Position numbers and translations under genes: made by a program | NCBI RefSeq assembly: GCF_041381155.1 | Contig: NC_091138.1 | Coordinates: 38,743,604-38,807,603 of the forward strand | From: Argopecten irradians | Lineage: Eukaryota; Mollusca; Bivalvia; Pectinida; Pectinidae | Length of the DNA stretch: 64,000 nucleotides | Reading direction: 5' to 3' | The notes under the pieces: generated by a model | Database searches by the model: none | The model's input: only the letters and a program-made list of their open reading frames with translations | Told to the model about the DNA's origin: nothing | In this document: piece after piece, positions 1 to 28,900 of the stretch | How the letters are laid out: each line of letters starts with the position of its first letter | Position numbering within the stretch: the stretch's first letter is position 1

Positions 1-1249
1 ACCAATTGTGATACAAGATTATCCCCCTTTGACCCAATATTCCCCCTTTGGTTCAAATCCTGAATAAAAAATAAGTACATGAAAGTGAATGTTTTGAGAT
101 ACAAAGTCTACACTCAACATAAAATCAGACAAAAATAATCAAGCCATTTAAAATCATTGATGTTTTTCAATATTCTAGAGACTGGTTGCCAGTCCACTCA
201 AGGTACCTGAGGGTAGCCTGGCCCCTTGTCATTTATTTTTCTCATTGATCTCTATGACTATAGTATCAAAAGTTTCATCTTGTTAAAGCCAATTTTTTGC
301 TCTTGAATTGTACTTGATATTCACAATTATTAAATCCCTATTGTAAAGTCTTTAGTTTACATGTTTAAATGAAAAAACGATACAATGTGTAGAAAAAAAA
401 ACTTTTGTTTTTTATCTCAGTCGCCCACCAATTAAACAATTTTAAATCCCCACCACATAGGATGCTACCATTGCAATATGGGTTGTTTTCCCATATCTTA
501 GATTTTAGAGATAGTCATTTATATGGAAATTTGCCACTTGACCCCTTTAACCACACCCCTCAGGTCAGCCCCACTATTTGTACAATTTTGAATCCCCACC
601 TTATAAGGATGCTACCATTGTAATAAGATTGCTATCCTATGCTTAGTTTTAGGTGAGAAGTTGTTTATTACCTCTAAATGACCTAAGTTGGCGATGTTCC
701 GTAAAACTCAAACAAATATGGAAATAGCTAAATTGACCCCTTTTGGCCCCAGTTGGTCAGCATGATCATTTGTACAATTTTCAGTTCCCATCCCATATGG
801 ATGCTACCAGTTAAATTCTGACAAGTAGTTATGAAGAAATTGATTGTTGATGGGCTGACAAGGTAGGCAACGGTGTCCTTCAGACCAGGTGAGCTGATAA
901 TAAGACCAAGTGTGTTCACCAATGATCTACACACCAATTTGGTTGGTGTTAATTTTGTTGGTCACTTTGGTTTCTGTTTTTAAACCATGTGATGTGTGAA
1001 ACAATAGGCATTCATATGTCACCTCACTTGACATGACAATCAACATTGTCAGAAAATAAAGCCTTCTTACACATCTACTAGTTACAGTAGAAATTTGTGG
1101 GATTCTTTTAGGAGTTGTCCAGAAAAGAGTTGTCCAGTGTCCAGATAAATGGACAACAGACAGATATTAATTCCAGTACATGTATAACCCAGTATAATAA
1201 AGTTATTTTAATTTTGAACAAAAACAAACACAAATGATAAGGTTTAATC
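1..1249. other. Intergenic DNA at left edge, no gene seen
   Basis: No open frame here resembles a known protein and no exon with splice signals was found. The stretch holds a degenerate repeat (430-830) and otherwise AT-rich unique-looking sequence. It lies beyond the proposed 3' end of the SEC14L1 transcript. Confidence 0.5.
430..830. repeat. Degenerate dispersed repeat, three related segments
   Basis: Three segments near 431-478, 579-625 and 771-815 share the pattern ACAATTTTnAATCCCCACC followed by a GGATGCTACCA block. Spacing is irregular, about 150-190 bases. Each is preceded at a distance by a run like TTGACCCCTTT. I read this as an old tandem or internally repetitive transposon fragment. 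No coding capacity is visible. Confidence 0.5.
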
Positions 1250-1255
1250 TTTATT
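1219..1255 (-). terminator. Candidate poly(A) site for SEC14L1
   Basis: On the minus strand AATAAA occupies 1255-1250. It is followed about 15 bases later by a GT-rich tract (TTTGTGTTTGTTTTTG) near 1234-1219. This spacing is typical of an animal polyadenylation signal with a downstream element. Assignment to SEC14L1 depends on the absence of any gene between here and its stop codon. Confidence 0.4.
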
Positions 1256-4200
1256 GCTAACAATTCAAAATGTATTGCAAAATGGTTACATATAGGTAAA
1301 CAAATGGATGATTTTGATAACATTCCTTTCTTGTACACACATTACATGTAATTGTACCATATATGATGATGAAAACTCCTCGTACAACAAACTTACACAC
1401 AACTCTACACAAAACCTGTATGTCACTGAGAAACTGACACCAGTGTTACATAAACATATGTAGGTCATATCATACAGGCAATTATTTTGAGGGTAAAAAA
1501 AATTTGATCTTCATTTAACAATTTGAAGGAATTTAGATTCTGGGACATTCTTATAACAACATGAAAGACTGGTCCTGTCAATTTCTCAATTCTGAAGAGA
1601 TATCTACCCTGTCCACAAAATATCATTTTATCAGTTAAAATTCAAAATTCTAACTTTCTACAAAATATCAATTAAGTATTGACCCCACACAAACAATGAG
1701 CTATATAGTAAATCAATTATCCAAAACCTTAGCCGTCGGTTTAGTACTGTATACGCGTCTACAATGATGGACATGGACAATCAGGTTAACACTTACACAC
1801 ACATGCTCATTTATAAGACTTTCACACAGATCAGAATTATAATGGAGCTGACAACTATTAGGATACAGTCAATTGTATATTAAAGTAACACAGGGCATTT
1901 AATCTGTTTTCCCTTTAAGCTCTTACCATTATAGAGTTATCTGCCCATGTGGGTAGGTATTGAATGTGACGTCACATGTGTGAGGTGTAAACTCCAACTT
2001 ACTCATAAAATAATGCTGTCATAAAGAGACCTATCAACAAGGGAAGTAACTCTGCAATAATCAAGGACAGAATACACATAACTAATCAGATTCCTTTGAA
2101 TTTGTCTTCTGATTTAGTCCTACAAATCAGTCCTTTGTACAAGTATAAAAACAGATGTCAAATGACTGTAAATTGGGATATTTTGGATGTGGCCATATTT
2201 TGACTTAATTGGCGTTTGGCATAAAAGTGCCAAAAGTTAACAGACCAATTTATTTATTTGTATAACTATTGATATATTTAGATGCCATTTATTAGGTATG
2301 TGAACACATACTCTCAGGTAAATTACTTGATCGCATAACAAAAACATACATTTCAGGTATGTGTTGTCAACTGGAAATAATGTGTTACCTGTGTGAGTCT
2401 TTCTTTTGTGCAAACATGTATATAATCAAATGTGTGACTATTAATCACTTTTAATGAAGACCAGTATTTCAGGGTTCTCTTTATAACGATAAGGCTTCAA
2501 AACTAATGTCAGTTTTTAGTTGTGGCGTGATTGCGTATAAACAAAGTAAATCTTCAGATTTTTTTCTTTTCATCAAATCAGGTTATGCGCTAAAAATGTA
2601 CAAGACTTAGGGAAACGCCAAATTTAAACGCACCAAAATTTAACCACCCTATTTTGCTACAAAAATGCCAAATTTCCCCCGACACCAAAATATCCCAATT
2701 TACGATAATATACAATGATGATACATGAATGACTATAAACTTAAGTTGGTAACACAGATGATGTTGATGGCATTTTCTCCAGGAGACAATAGTTGGTCAT
2801 GATACCCTTTTTTCCACGTCACATACACACAACTTTCTTAACAAAACAAATAGGATTTGACACAAGATAGTGGTGACCATGATTCCTTCTTGTAAGTTTT
2901 GACAGTATAGTGTTTTTAATAAACAGCTAAAAGACAACTATATCATATTACAACTGTAACACTTTGGATTCATGTGCCTTATTTAACTATCACCAACGAT
3001 TATTATCATACAGTGTATGACGGTTTGAAGACTTCTATGGTTTAACAAGAAATAAAGTATATGATTAAGAAATAATCTCTAATGAAAAAATCTGTATATG
3101 TATCCCAAAAACTGTACATGTATGATTTAGAAACAGCCCAAAAAATAATTTCATTTCTGGAAATGGTTCAGTTTAACAGAAAACACAATGTTTTTGACAA
3201 TACAGATGATAATGAGCCATAAAAATTAATTCTAAATTGATCACTGCCTTTGATGAATCTGCTATCAACACATTTTATACGTCTTGGTGCCATTCCAATT
3301 AAAATCATGTATCAGCTTAGATCATATTACTTCATAGTTGTCAATAACGTTTATTATATTATTTTGGCAAAATATCAATTATGTAAATATTTTTCTTCAA
3401 GCCATTAAGTTCAAAATACACCTGATAATTGAAGACTATTAGTTCCATAAGTAGTCTCATTAAGTAGACATTTGGCACTAAAATCAAACACATCTGTAAA
3501 CACAACTCAACAAATACCACTGTACAATAGATATGTTTGGAATAGCCACACTGCCGGCAGCCAGTTTACACTTATATATTATCCTAATGATGTCATAATT
3601 TAGCAATAAAGTTGACAGTTCAAACCGCCCATGTACTGCACATGACTTTGCATTTAGTATACTTTACGCTCCGACATTGCTCTGACATTGAAAAGATACA
3701 GAAGTGTGTGCGAGCATGAGGTATAACAACATACTATCTGGCTATAGATAAATTCACCAGGGAGTTATTTAGTTTCTATGTTTTCTATAGTTCCCTTATA
3801 TTCCTACTGGTTTATTGCACTGTAATCAGAAATTTTCAAAATTAGCCTGGCGAGGAATTGTCACTTATTCCTTAAGATTACGGTAATCTGATTAACGAAG
3901 ATAGCAGTACATAGATTTATTTTCACATTCCGTAATGTAATCAATCCATATTGGCAGTTAGATAAACAACATCTATTGACTATACATGTACAGTGTATTT
4001 GATTCTGTACCTTTAACATTCTTCTGTTGTCAACAATTTCTTCAAAAAAGCAGTTTGTCAATAAAAATATAATAAATAAATACCAATTGATATTATAACA
4101 ATGCTACCAGAACAGTCCTCTGCACTTTGTGTAGCAGTTGAACTAAACAGGACCGAGCACTCTACCAAGCACTCTTGATAGGACCAAGCACTCAACCAAG

Positions 4201-6880
4201 CACTCCGCTTCTGAGGTATAGGCGATGGGATTTTCACATCACTTTACTAACATCAATATTGTAGCTACCTTTTCTATATTAATTAACATTTCTTGGAGAA
4301 TAACATGAATCAAACTTAATTAAAGTAACTGCCTCCAGTTAACAAATGTTTTGACACTATTTGTTTAACAATGTATTTTCCTCTAATTTACCCTGAATTC
4401 TATATTGAACTATTCAAGTATCATATTTGGAAGAGTTCAAACAAGTCTAAAGGGGTGAGGGAGTTAACTCAGAAACTTTCTCCCCTAGGAGAATTCTAAA
4501 AAGCAGACAAGAATGATAGGGGAGAGGGGAGAATTACAACTGAAGAAGTATTCAATTCATTTCTCAAGGGAGACAACTCAAAATGTGTGCAATAGTTCCA
4601 CATGGAGACCAATCCACAAATCATGCAAATGATTTTCATAACAAACTATATTACATGAGAACCAATGTGTTTCTTCATATAAACATAAGGACAAACACGA
4701 TCAATAAGAGAAATTACAGATTCTTCAGAAAACACACGGAAGAGCAATTACTGACTGTAAAATAACAACATATGTATACTAGTTGCAGTACAAAGCTACA
4801 TAGAACTGTTTAGTCTGAAGTATAGACGGAAGTCATAAAAACAGTAACATTAAGTTTCCCTCCTTTCTTGATACTCAACAGTTGTTACAAAACAGTATTT
4901 GTATTTAGTGAGTTCTAATAGAGCTATACATCAGTCAATAACAAATGAATAAAATATTACAAAAATGTGTTAACAAAATGTTTATGATATTGTTAGAAAA
5001 GAAAATTCTTTACAAATATGATTGATAAAATATAACCATCACAATGGTTTTAAAACGTTAATAAATAATATTCAGATCATATACCCTGGTATCAACTCAT
5101 CCACATTCTCATTGTATTCAGATTCTTACCTCACTCCCACCAAACTCACAATATTCTAACAAAATCTTCATAAATAATCTAAAAACAATATGACTGGTAC
5201 AGGAAGAACTGAAATTATGGTTTTGCACACCATGAGGCTCAGTCATGTAGATATACAATGGATGACAAAACTCTTCAAAACATTAGATCATAAATCCTAA
5301 AGATAAAACAATCTGCAGTGTATATAGCACATAATGACTAGAACGACTGGTGATTGAGAAATATAAGAAATGTCATGTGGAGTCGCAGTACAACCACAAC
5401 GATCGTTAAACATCTAACAATATAGTCATCACTGCAATCAAGTGAAAAAACAATAATTCATTTCAATTTAATACTCTAACTAAGATGACCTGAAAATTCA
5501 CTTCTATTTTGATTTTGAAAACCGTTTAATATTATGAGGATAATATACTGTCTTTTGGTCAATTTCTTTAGGACAATTCAAAGTTTTTTCTCACTCTGGG
5601 GTGATATCCACGTGATTTTTTTTCAATAAATGTAGCAATGTTATGATACCTGCTACAAAGGGTAGATAATTCTCAATAATAATTGGAATTGACACGTAAA
5701 TCGTTTTATAACTGAAATATTATGAATTCCCATTTGATATGATAATCTTCACTTTTTAAATAATGCACTACATTTAATAATCTCCAAAAATGATTATGTA
5801 GTTTTGTATAAGTACTGTCATTATAACCAACATTTCTTTACCTGGTAGTCTTTTGTCTCTTCACGCCAAATACCCAAGCCTTTATGATGATAGCTTTGAA
5901 ATTTGAATCATTCAGTACTGTTTAGCATGATCATTCCCAATACTTGAATTAGTATCTAGCAAAAGATTTCAATTAAGTACCAAAGGAAGGCATTATAAGG
6001 ATCTGACTATAAAAATATCTTATGAAACCGACAAACAACCTATATCAAATCATATCCGGTAGACATATCACAGATATACATATTTTATCACATGGGCAAT
6101 GGGAGATAACTCACTATATTCTAGACAGGAGTCTCGACTTACATGTCTGAGCATACCTACAACAACGCATTGTTACACAGTTACCTAAATCTAGTCGGGT
6201 GATGCTAGTGTAATGATTTTTCTTTAAAAGGTATGGGGCGAAAAGTGTTAAAAATATGCTGTAGAGTTGTATAAGGTATGTGGTGTAATGTAGCCCTGCT
6301 TTTTAGGTAGTATATAAAGAATAGTGTAAATTTGTGAAACTACATATGTATTAAACTATGCTATTAGCAAAAATTACTAATGGAGCAAGTTGTGTTACAT
6401 ATTAAATAAAGTATGTAGAAAGTTATGTAATTTGTCAAATTAGGTAAAAGTGAGATATGTCAATTACAAAATTTGGTATGGGGTGAGATAAGTAAATTAC
6501 AAAATTTGGTATTAGGTGAGGTATGAATTAATCTGCTGTATTCAATGTCATTAAACTACCTAACCATGTAGAGAAATGCCAATAATGACTTTGTCAATCG
6601 AAAATGCAGAGAAAACAATGCCGTGTAGGTGATGTTGAGATGAGATATGGCAATTTTGCAACTTTGGCAAGTCCATCAATCACGAATCGACTAGAAACAA
6701 ACACAGCAATGCGAGTGTTTCTGTACACAGCCTAGCCAGCTGGTCGTGTGAAGAGGTAGTGAGATCCAGCTCCAGAATCGCTGAGACAGCTTTCTCTCAC
6801 GATATGTTGTTACTCGTTCAGAGCTCCAGGACAAGTGCCTGGGAAAAGGTTTATTCTCCGTCAATATCCTCAAGCATCTG
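1250..6880 (-). other. Possible long 3' UTR of SEC14L1
   Basis: This 5.6-kb stretch below the SEC14L1 stop codon has no convincing exon on either strand. At its low end there is an AATAAA (minus strand) followed by a GT-rich tract, a classic cleavage and polyadenylation context. A nearer AATAAA at 6850-6855, about 30 bases after the stop codon, could instead end a short transcript. Length is inferred, not shown. A fragment of a foldback repeat lies inside at 1926-2075. Confidence 0.4.
1926..2075. repeat. Fragment related to the foldback element at 43084-43290
   Basis: The segment reads TAGAGTTATCTGCCCATGTG then GGGTAGGTATTGAATGTGA, close to the reversed right arm of the element at 43084-43290. 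About 70 bases on, GGGAAGTAACTCTGC resembles the other arm. It looks like a diverged or internally rearranged copy. Confidence 0.5.
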
Positions 6881-23040
<16,160 letters not shown>

Positions 23041-24547
23041 CACTGATTTCAGAATATTATCCTACCCACTCGAAAACCTATCAACACTCCAGTCGCATCT
23101 CGGGCCTAACAACACATTTACGGCTTTGTTATCATAGAATATAGTCCGTCACTTTGAGTTGATAAATTATAAGTATTATTCTTGTAACTGCTAAATCCTA
23201 AAAAGACGTTAATCATAATTAACAAAAATATTTAGGTAAAGTGTTGTCAATACACAATAGCTCAAATTATTTTTTGTCTTATTTTCATATTTCTTTGAAA
23301 AATTCGTCCGCGTTCAAGGGAAATAACTCTTACAATAACTTTATATAAGGTATCGCACTAGTAAGTATATAGTATATAGCTACCCTTAAAATATCTTCAA
23401 ATGAGTAATCATTTCATTATTTTTTTTCACATAAAGTAATATCTTATACAGACTTTGTTACATGGATGTAATGGTGTTGATTTTCATAACAATTCCATTT
23501 GTAATGTCTTTTGTGAAATCCAATGAGCTGATGCAGGAGGTCTAACTAACAATGTTAAACTGTTTGCAGCTCTGAACTTAGGAGAAATTGTAGACATGAT
23601 GTGGATGCTCAACAGATGGAGCTACATGGTCACCGATAGTATGAACCCCCGTGTCCAATCCTGCTAAAATATAATCAAACTTGTTCGTTTTTCAAATTAA
23701 TGAATTTGATGTTTTGCAACTAAATCTTACACAATTCTAAATATTCAGTTCATCTAATTCACTTTCACGAAAATATGTCGTTTTGAATACTCAAATATTG
23801 TTGTAAATTCAAGATTTCTATCAGCTTTTGAAACTCAAGTAGCCTAGCTTTAGTTGACTTTTTTATTGACCAATATACCATTGAAGCTACTATCAAAAAC
23901 AGGAGCAGACGATTAAGTTTTATTTTTTTCAGTCACAAAAGTTACTTACTTTACACCATTGCCACCATTGAAAAGTTTGAGCTTCTAATTTTACTTTATA
24001 AGTTAAAAATATAAAAAAATAATTAATTGCATCACGAAAATTTTTTGTGGCACTATATCCTATACGGAAAGAAGTACTGATTGTGCATGTACCAAAGGCA
24101 AAATAAATTATATTTTTTTGTTTTGTTAATTAGACATATATATACACGATTAAACACCATTTGATGAATATCATTTATGCTCTGTCGGCCGTGAAGCATC
24201 TTTAACAAATTTCACGTGTGTACCCGGTATGTCCACAGGAATATGTCCTGATAAAAACAACAAAAAATCATGATAGTTTCAGATCTATTGTCAAATTTAT
24301 TAAACACAAAGCTACAGTTATAGATATACTTTTTTAATCACACTACAACTAGCTCATGTTTACAAACAAGGTGAACATTCATCATAACATTTCATTATCA
24401 CATAAGTATGAGTCTGTCCACCCAGTATTTTACTAAAAGTATTAAACAGCATATAAATTCTTATTAATTATACTAAATAGTACCATATTATAAAGCATCG
24501 AGACTTGAACAGATTATCACCCTATCGTATATGTAAATCATATAAAC

Positions 24548-24553
24548 TTTATT
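24548..24553 (-). terminator. Weak candidate poly(A) signal for WDR90
   Basis: AATAAA on the minus strand, 1.4 kb past the WDR90 stop codon. It is the clearest hexamer I found below the stop codon, but the sequence is so AT-rich that chance occurrence is likely. Confidence 0.2.
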
Positions 24554-24829
24554 ATATATAGACAGTTAGTTGGAAAATTGTGCCAAGTCCGTGTATTATA
24601 AAGTTTAAGTTGACAGCTTACACTGTACTCAATACATCATATTCTGGAGACATACGACTACTTTTCAAACTTTCATATTTATACTGTTTCTCCTCCACAG
24701 CCATATCACAGTCAGTCATCCAATTGGATAAATGGTATAAGTTTTACAGTATGGAATATCATGGTTAATAAATATACTTATTAGCATTACACGATGTAGA
24801 TTCTTACTTTGTGATCAAAATTTGCTGCT

Positions 24830-24905
24830 CTAAAAAGCTTGTGAACAAATTTGGTCTAAAAAGCTTGTGAACAAATTTGGTCTAAAAAGCTTGTGAACAA
24901 ATTTG
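24830..24905. repeat. 26-bp tandem repeat, three copies
   Basis: The unit CTAAAAAGCTTGTGAACAAA plus TTTGGT repeats three times without visible differences, the last copy slightly short. Perfect identity indicates recent expansion. Confidence 0.9.
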
Positions 24906-25957
24906 TTAATCAATGATAAACATATAATATTTATACATCTATTCAAATGCTTGTAATAGAACAATATTTATGCCGGTTTGTGGACTCCTTTTTTTTAACA
25001 TATTGATCCAAACACCTTACATCTACACATACCTGACAGTAATATATTTGTATACCATAGAGTCCATTCATAGGTTTTAGATAAATATATATGCCTAGAT
25101 ACATACATCCATAGATCTTAGATTTATAAACTATTAATACACATCTATTTACCTATTTTAAAAGCATCCATCCTTTAGTCTTTTAAACCAGACACATTTA
25201 CCTACAAATCTTGGAATCAAAGAAACAATCATACATACATACATAGTCATCTACTCTTTCATTTACAATCACGTTATATGATTTCACAAAATGTTTCATA
25301 CAAGTAATTGAACATCTTTCATCATTTGTTTTTGCTTTACATATCTGTTACTGTAATTTGATATGTACATGTATTATAAAATCATGATTAGTACACAACA
25401 ACACATTAAAGAATTAAATTATAAAGCTTTCTACAGCACTAAGATATAGAGACAGATAGTGAATTTGCTTTTCATATAAATAAAAATGTTTGTATATATA
25501 AAATGACCATTATAATATACCAATATTTATAGATATATACAATTCAATAAATTTTCCTCAGATCTCTCATTGTAAGAATCTCTCATTCAACATATCACAT
25601 CTTGCAGAGATTCCTTGGTTTGGAATGATTTTGATACAGCCTTCTGAAATTCTGTGTTTGTATGTTACAGAGTTATCTCCCCTACAAGGTAGGTTTTGCA
25701 AGTGTTCAGAGAAAACAACCTAATTTTTTGCATGCAACCTATCGGTAGTGATATGATAATCCAAACACACATTCACTCTACAATGTGTAAATACAGAATA
25801 GAGATTTAGCATTTAGAATGCTGCTGTATGCATAACTTTGTCATTTACACTCAGTTCATATACAGATAACACTTTTCAAACAGTTTGTTTTCCCTGAAAC
25901 AAAGCCTTTTGAAAGGGTAAAACACTATTTTCTATGACAGGATACTGATGACCATGG

Positions 25958-28900
25958 TTAAACATTAACTTCCCATATGAGTATTTCTGCGTGAGCCACT
26001 GAGAACAGGTATTTACTATCTGGAGAGAACTTTACAACTGTCACAGAGTCATTGTGGCCAGTAAAATCCTGGAAACTTCCTTCATAATAATCCATCAACT
26101 TCATTAGACGCTCTGAAAAGTTAAACAAACTCTCTGTAATAGAACTCATTTTAATAGCAGGATTGCTTTAGAAATACAAATCAAAAGTTTGCATTTATGT
26201 CAGTATTCAGAACAGATCATTACAAATTCCTGACTGATCAGTGATTTCCCATTAAAATTTAACTGACTTTTAATGAATCAATAAATTTCTTACTGATTAG
26301 TGATTTAACATTAACCTTATGGGTCATACATAATTGACAACTTTATCCAAAAGAGCAGTGATTTGGATAATAATTAAGTCGTTGTCAGACTTACCATTAG
26401 CACCCAGAGTGATTAAGGAGTTGGGGCTCATATCCATACAGGTTGACCAATGTGTCAGGGCCGACGTCCTCACCACCTGTACAAAACATTCAAAGAACAA
26501 TATACATTCTAACTGATACTCTGAAGACAAAACCTTCATGTCAAGTAAAATTCAGCTCCAAAATGACAAAACATTATCTTACCTCAAATATTGAAAATAT
26601 CAAAGGTTATAACCAGGTTTAAATGTTAGGATAAGAATTTATCAAAGCAAAATTGAGTAAATTAAACAAAAACCTCTGTATAACTTCCATAATCTTTTTG
26701 AATATTTTTCTAGATTTTAATTTTCTGTAACACTATGAAAAGTTCCTTATTAAGAACAATGAGTATTTATTTACCTTGCGCTGAGACAGACTGTAAAACT
26801 GCACATGTTTCTGATTGCCATAGCCTGTGTACACTATGATATCTTGCTCCTCAGGAGAAAATTTGGCAAGACTTGGAGGCAGGTTACCATATAAACCCTG
26901 GAAATACAGAGAAAAGGAAAATTGATATAACTTAATTTCACAGCATTAATTTAGCTTGGTCTATCTGATAACATTAATTTGTTTGGCCTACTCGGTAACA
27001 TTTATTTACTATAACTTACCTGATCTTGTTTGGAGATGACAGCTCCATCTGGTGTGAATGCTGGGGCAGGGAAAGTCAGCCAATCAACAAGCTCACAGAA
27101 ATCCTTTGACCAATCAGCTGACCACACACTGACCCGGCGGTCAGCACTGGTGGCCAGCCACAGTAGTGGGGCAGTGATACCAACATCCTGGTCCTAGTGG
27201 TATAAAATAAAACGGTCAGTTATGAAATCAAAGCACATTTAAATATCAAAATACAGTCAGGATTATAAAATTTTAACCAAATTATGGTATATTATGATGA
27301 AGATTAATTGTAATCAATATTGAGAACAAACATTTAGTATCATCCAAGTAAACATTCTGTTTTCTCTGTTCTTAGAGTACTTATTTTTAAATACTAAGGC
27401 TTCGTCCTGAAGGCTTCTACTGATTTTAATTTGTTTACCTGCTAATTTTGGTTTGTTTCCCAGTTTACTTTTGATTTTTCTACCTGTGTATCTTTGCTTC
27501 GTTAACCTGCTTATTTTTGGTTATTTACCTTTTTGTCTGTGACATCAATGTTGGTGATGGGAGCACCTTTAAGCACCTTTTAGGTACCTGTCTATTTTTG
27601 GTTATGTACCTGTTTATTTTTGGGTTATTTACCTGTTTGTCTGTGACATCAATGTTGGTGATGGGAGCACCTTTTTGTTACCTGTCTATTTTTGGTTATG
27701 TACCTGTTTATTTTTGGGTTATTTACCTGTTTGTCTGTGACATCAATGTTGGTGATGGGAGCACCTTTAAGCACCTTTTAGGTACCTGTCTATTTTTGGT
27801 TATTTATCTGTTTATTTTTTGGTTATTTACCTGTTTGTCTGTGACATCGATGTTGGTGATGGGAGCACCTTTATGGTCGTTGATGACTCTGACCGTCATT
27901 CCTGTGGTGGGACTACTGACTGCGATCAGACCGTCACTTCCTCCAGAGATTATCATACGACCTGGATAATTAAATTAAGGTATGGTTTAGGGGTAAAGGC
28001 AAGTTTGAAATGGCCTTACTGCTATAATACACCTTGTACAAAACACACATTAAATGTAAAATGTATATGGGCAAAACTATATTAATCATAAATGCAGTGA
28101 ATAATAAAATCAGGACAACATTTCGAAATGGATAGCAGTTGATATATGTTTGAACTGAAGAGGAAATCACCCAATATTTTCTTTGAATTTATTCAAGACT
28201 CCATATTTCCATTGTAAATTTTGTTAAACCACATGATGGGGAACCGAGGACTGTTTCTCGATTATTATTTAAAAGTTTAGTTCATCACATAAAATGGTAT
28301 TTTACCATACCAATATCAATCAAAACAATAACGATACTTTCAAAAAAATACAATGGTTATTTAACTGCAGATAGATTTCATTTGCTTTAACATTGTAATT
28401 ACAAAAAAAAAAAAATACACGAGTTGTTGTGCAAACAATGTATCGTTGATTATAAAACAGAATTATAAGACTTTTAAATATCATGTTCTTACTCACACTG
28501 CCTACCTCCTTCATTTAGTCACTTTTTACATGTGGATTTCCTTAGAAAATCATGTAGTTATCTTTACCCTATACCGATAAGAGTTTTGGTACTTTTTAAA
28601 ATGGGTATGTACTGGGTGTTTTTTTTAAAATGAGTAACGATTATTTATCGGTATCAAGTACCAGTATCCAAAAGATTTTCATAAACAGCTATCTGAACCT
28701 ACCATCGGAGGAGAAAGTAATGGCAGTAACAGATACAGCATGAGGATGCATCTTTAGGACCATCTCCACCTTGTTAGGGTCAAACAGCCGTACAGTACCG
28801 TCACTGTACCCAGCCACAAGTTGGGGCAGCTGTTTGTTCTCTAGGTGTTGATGGGCGACCACAGGAGCTTCCTCGAGGTTACTAACGGTCGTCATAGTAA

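Larger units (their letters stand above)
23041..25957. other. Intergenic DNA between SEC14L1 5' end and WDR90 3' end
   Basis: This stretch must hold the SEC14L1 promoter and 5' UTR (next to 23041) and the WDR90 3' UTR (next to 25957). I saw no gene between them. It contains a 26-bp tandem repeat (24830-24905) and a CAGAGTTATCTCCCC motif at 25669-25683 shared with other repeats in the window. No TATA box could be tied to a start site. Confidence 0.6.

Noticed and set aside
27517..28085. Plus-strand open frames of 150 and 88 residues with repeated VIYLFVCDI-like text
   Set aside because: They are produced by the 104-bp repeat of the exon 38 boundary read on the wrong strand; the minus strand carries a WDR90 exon.
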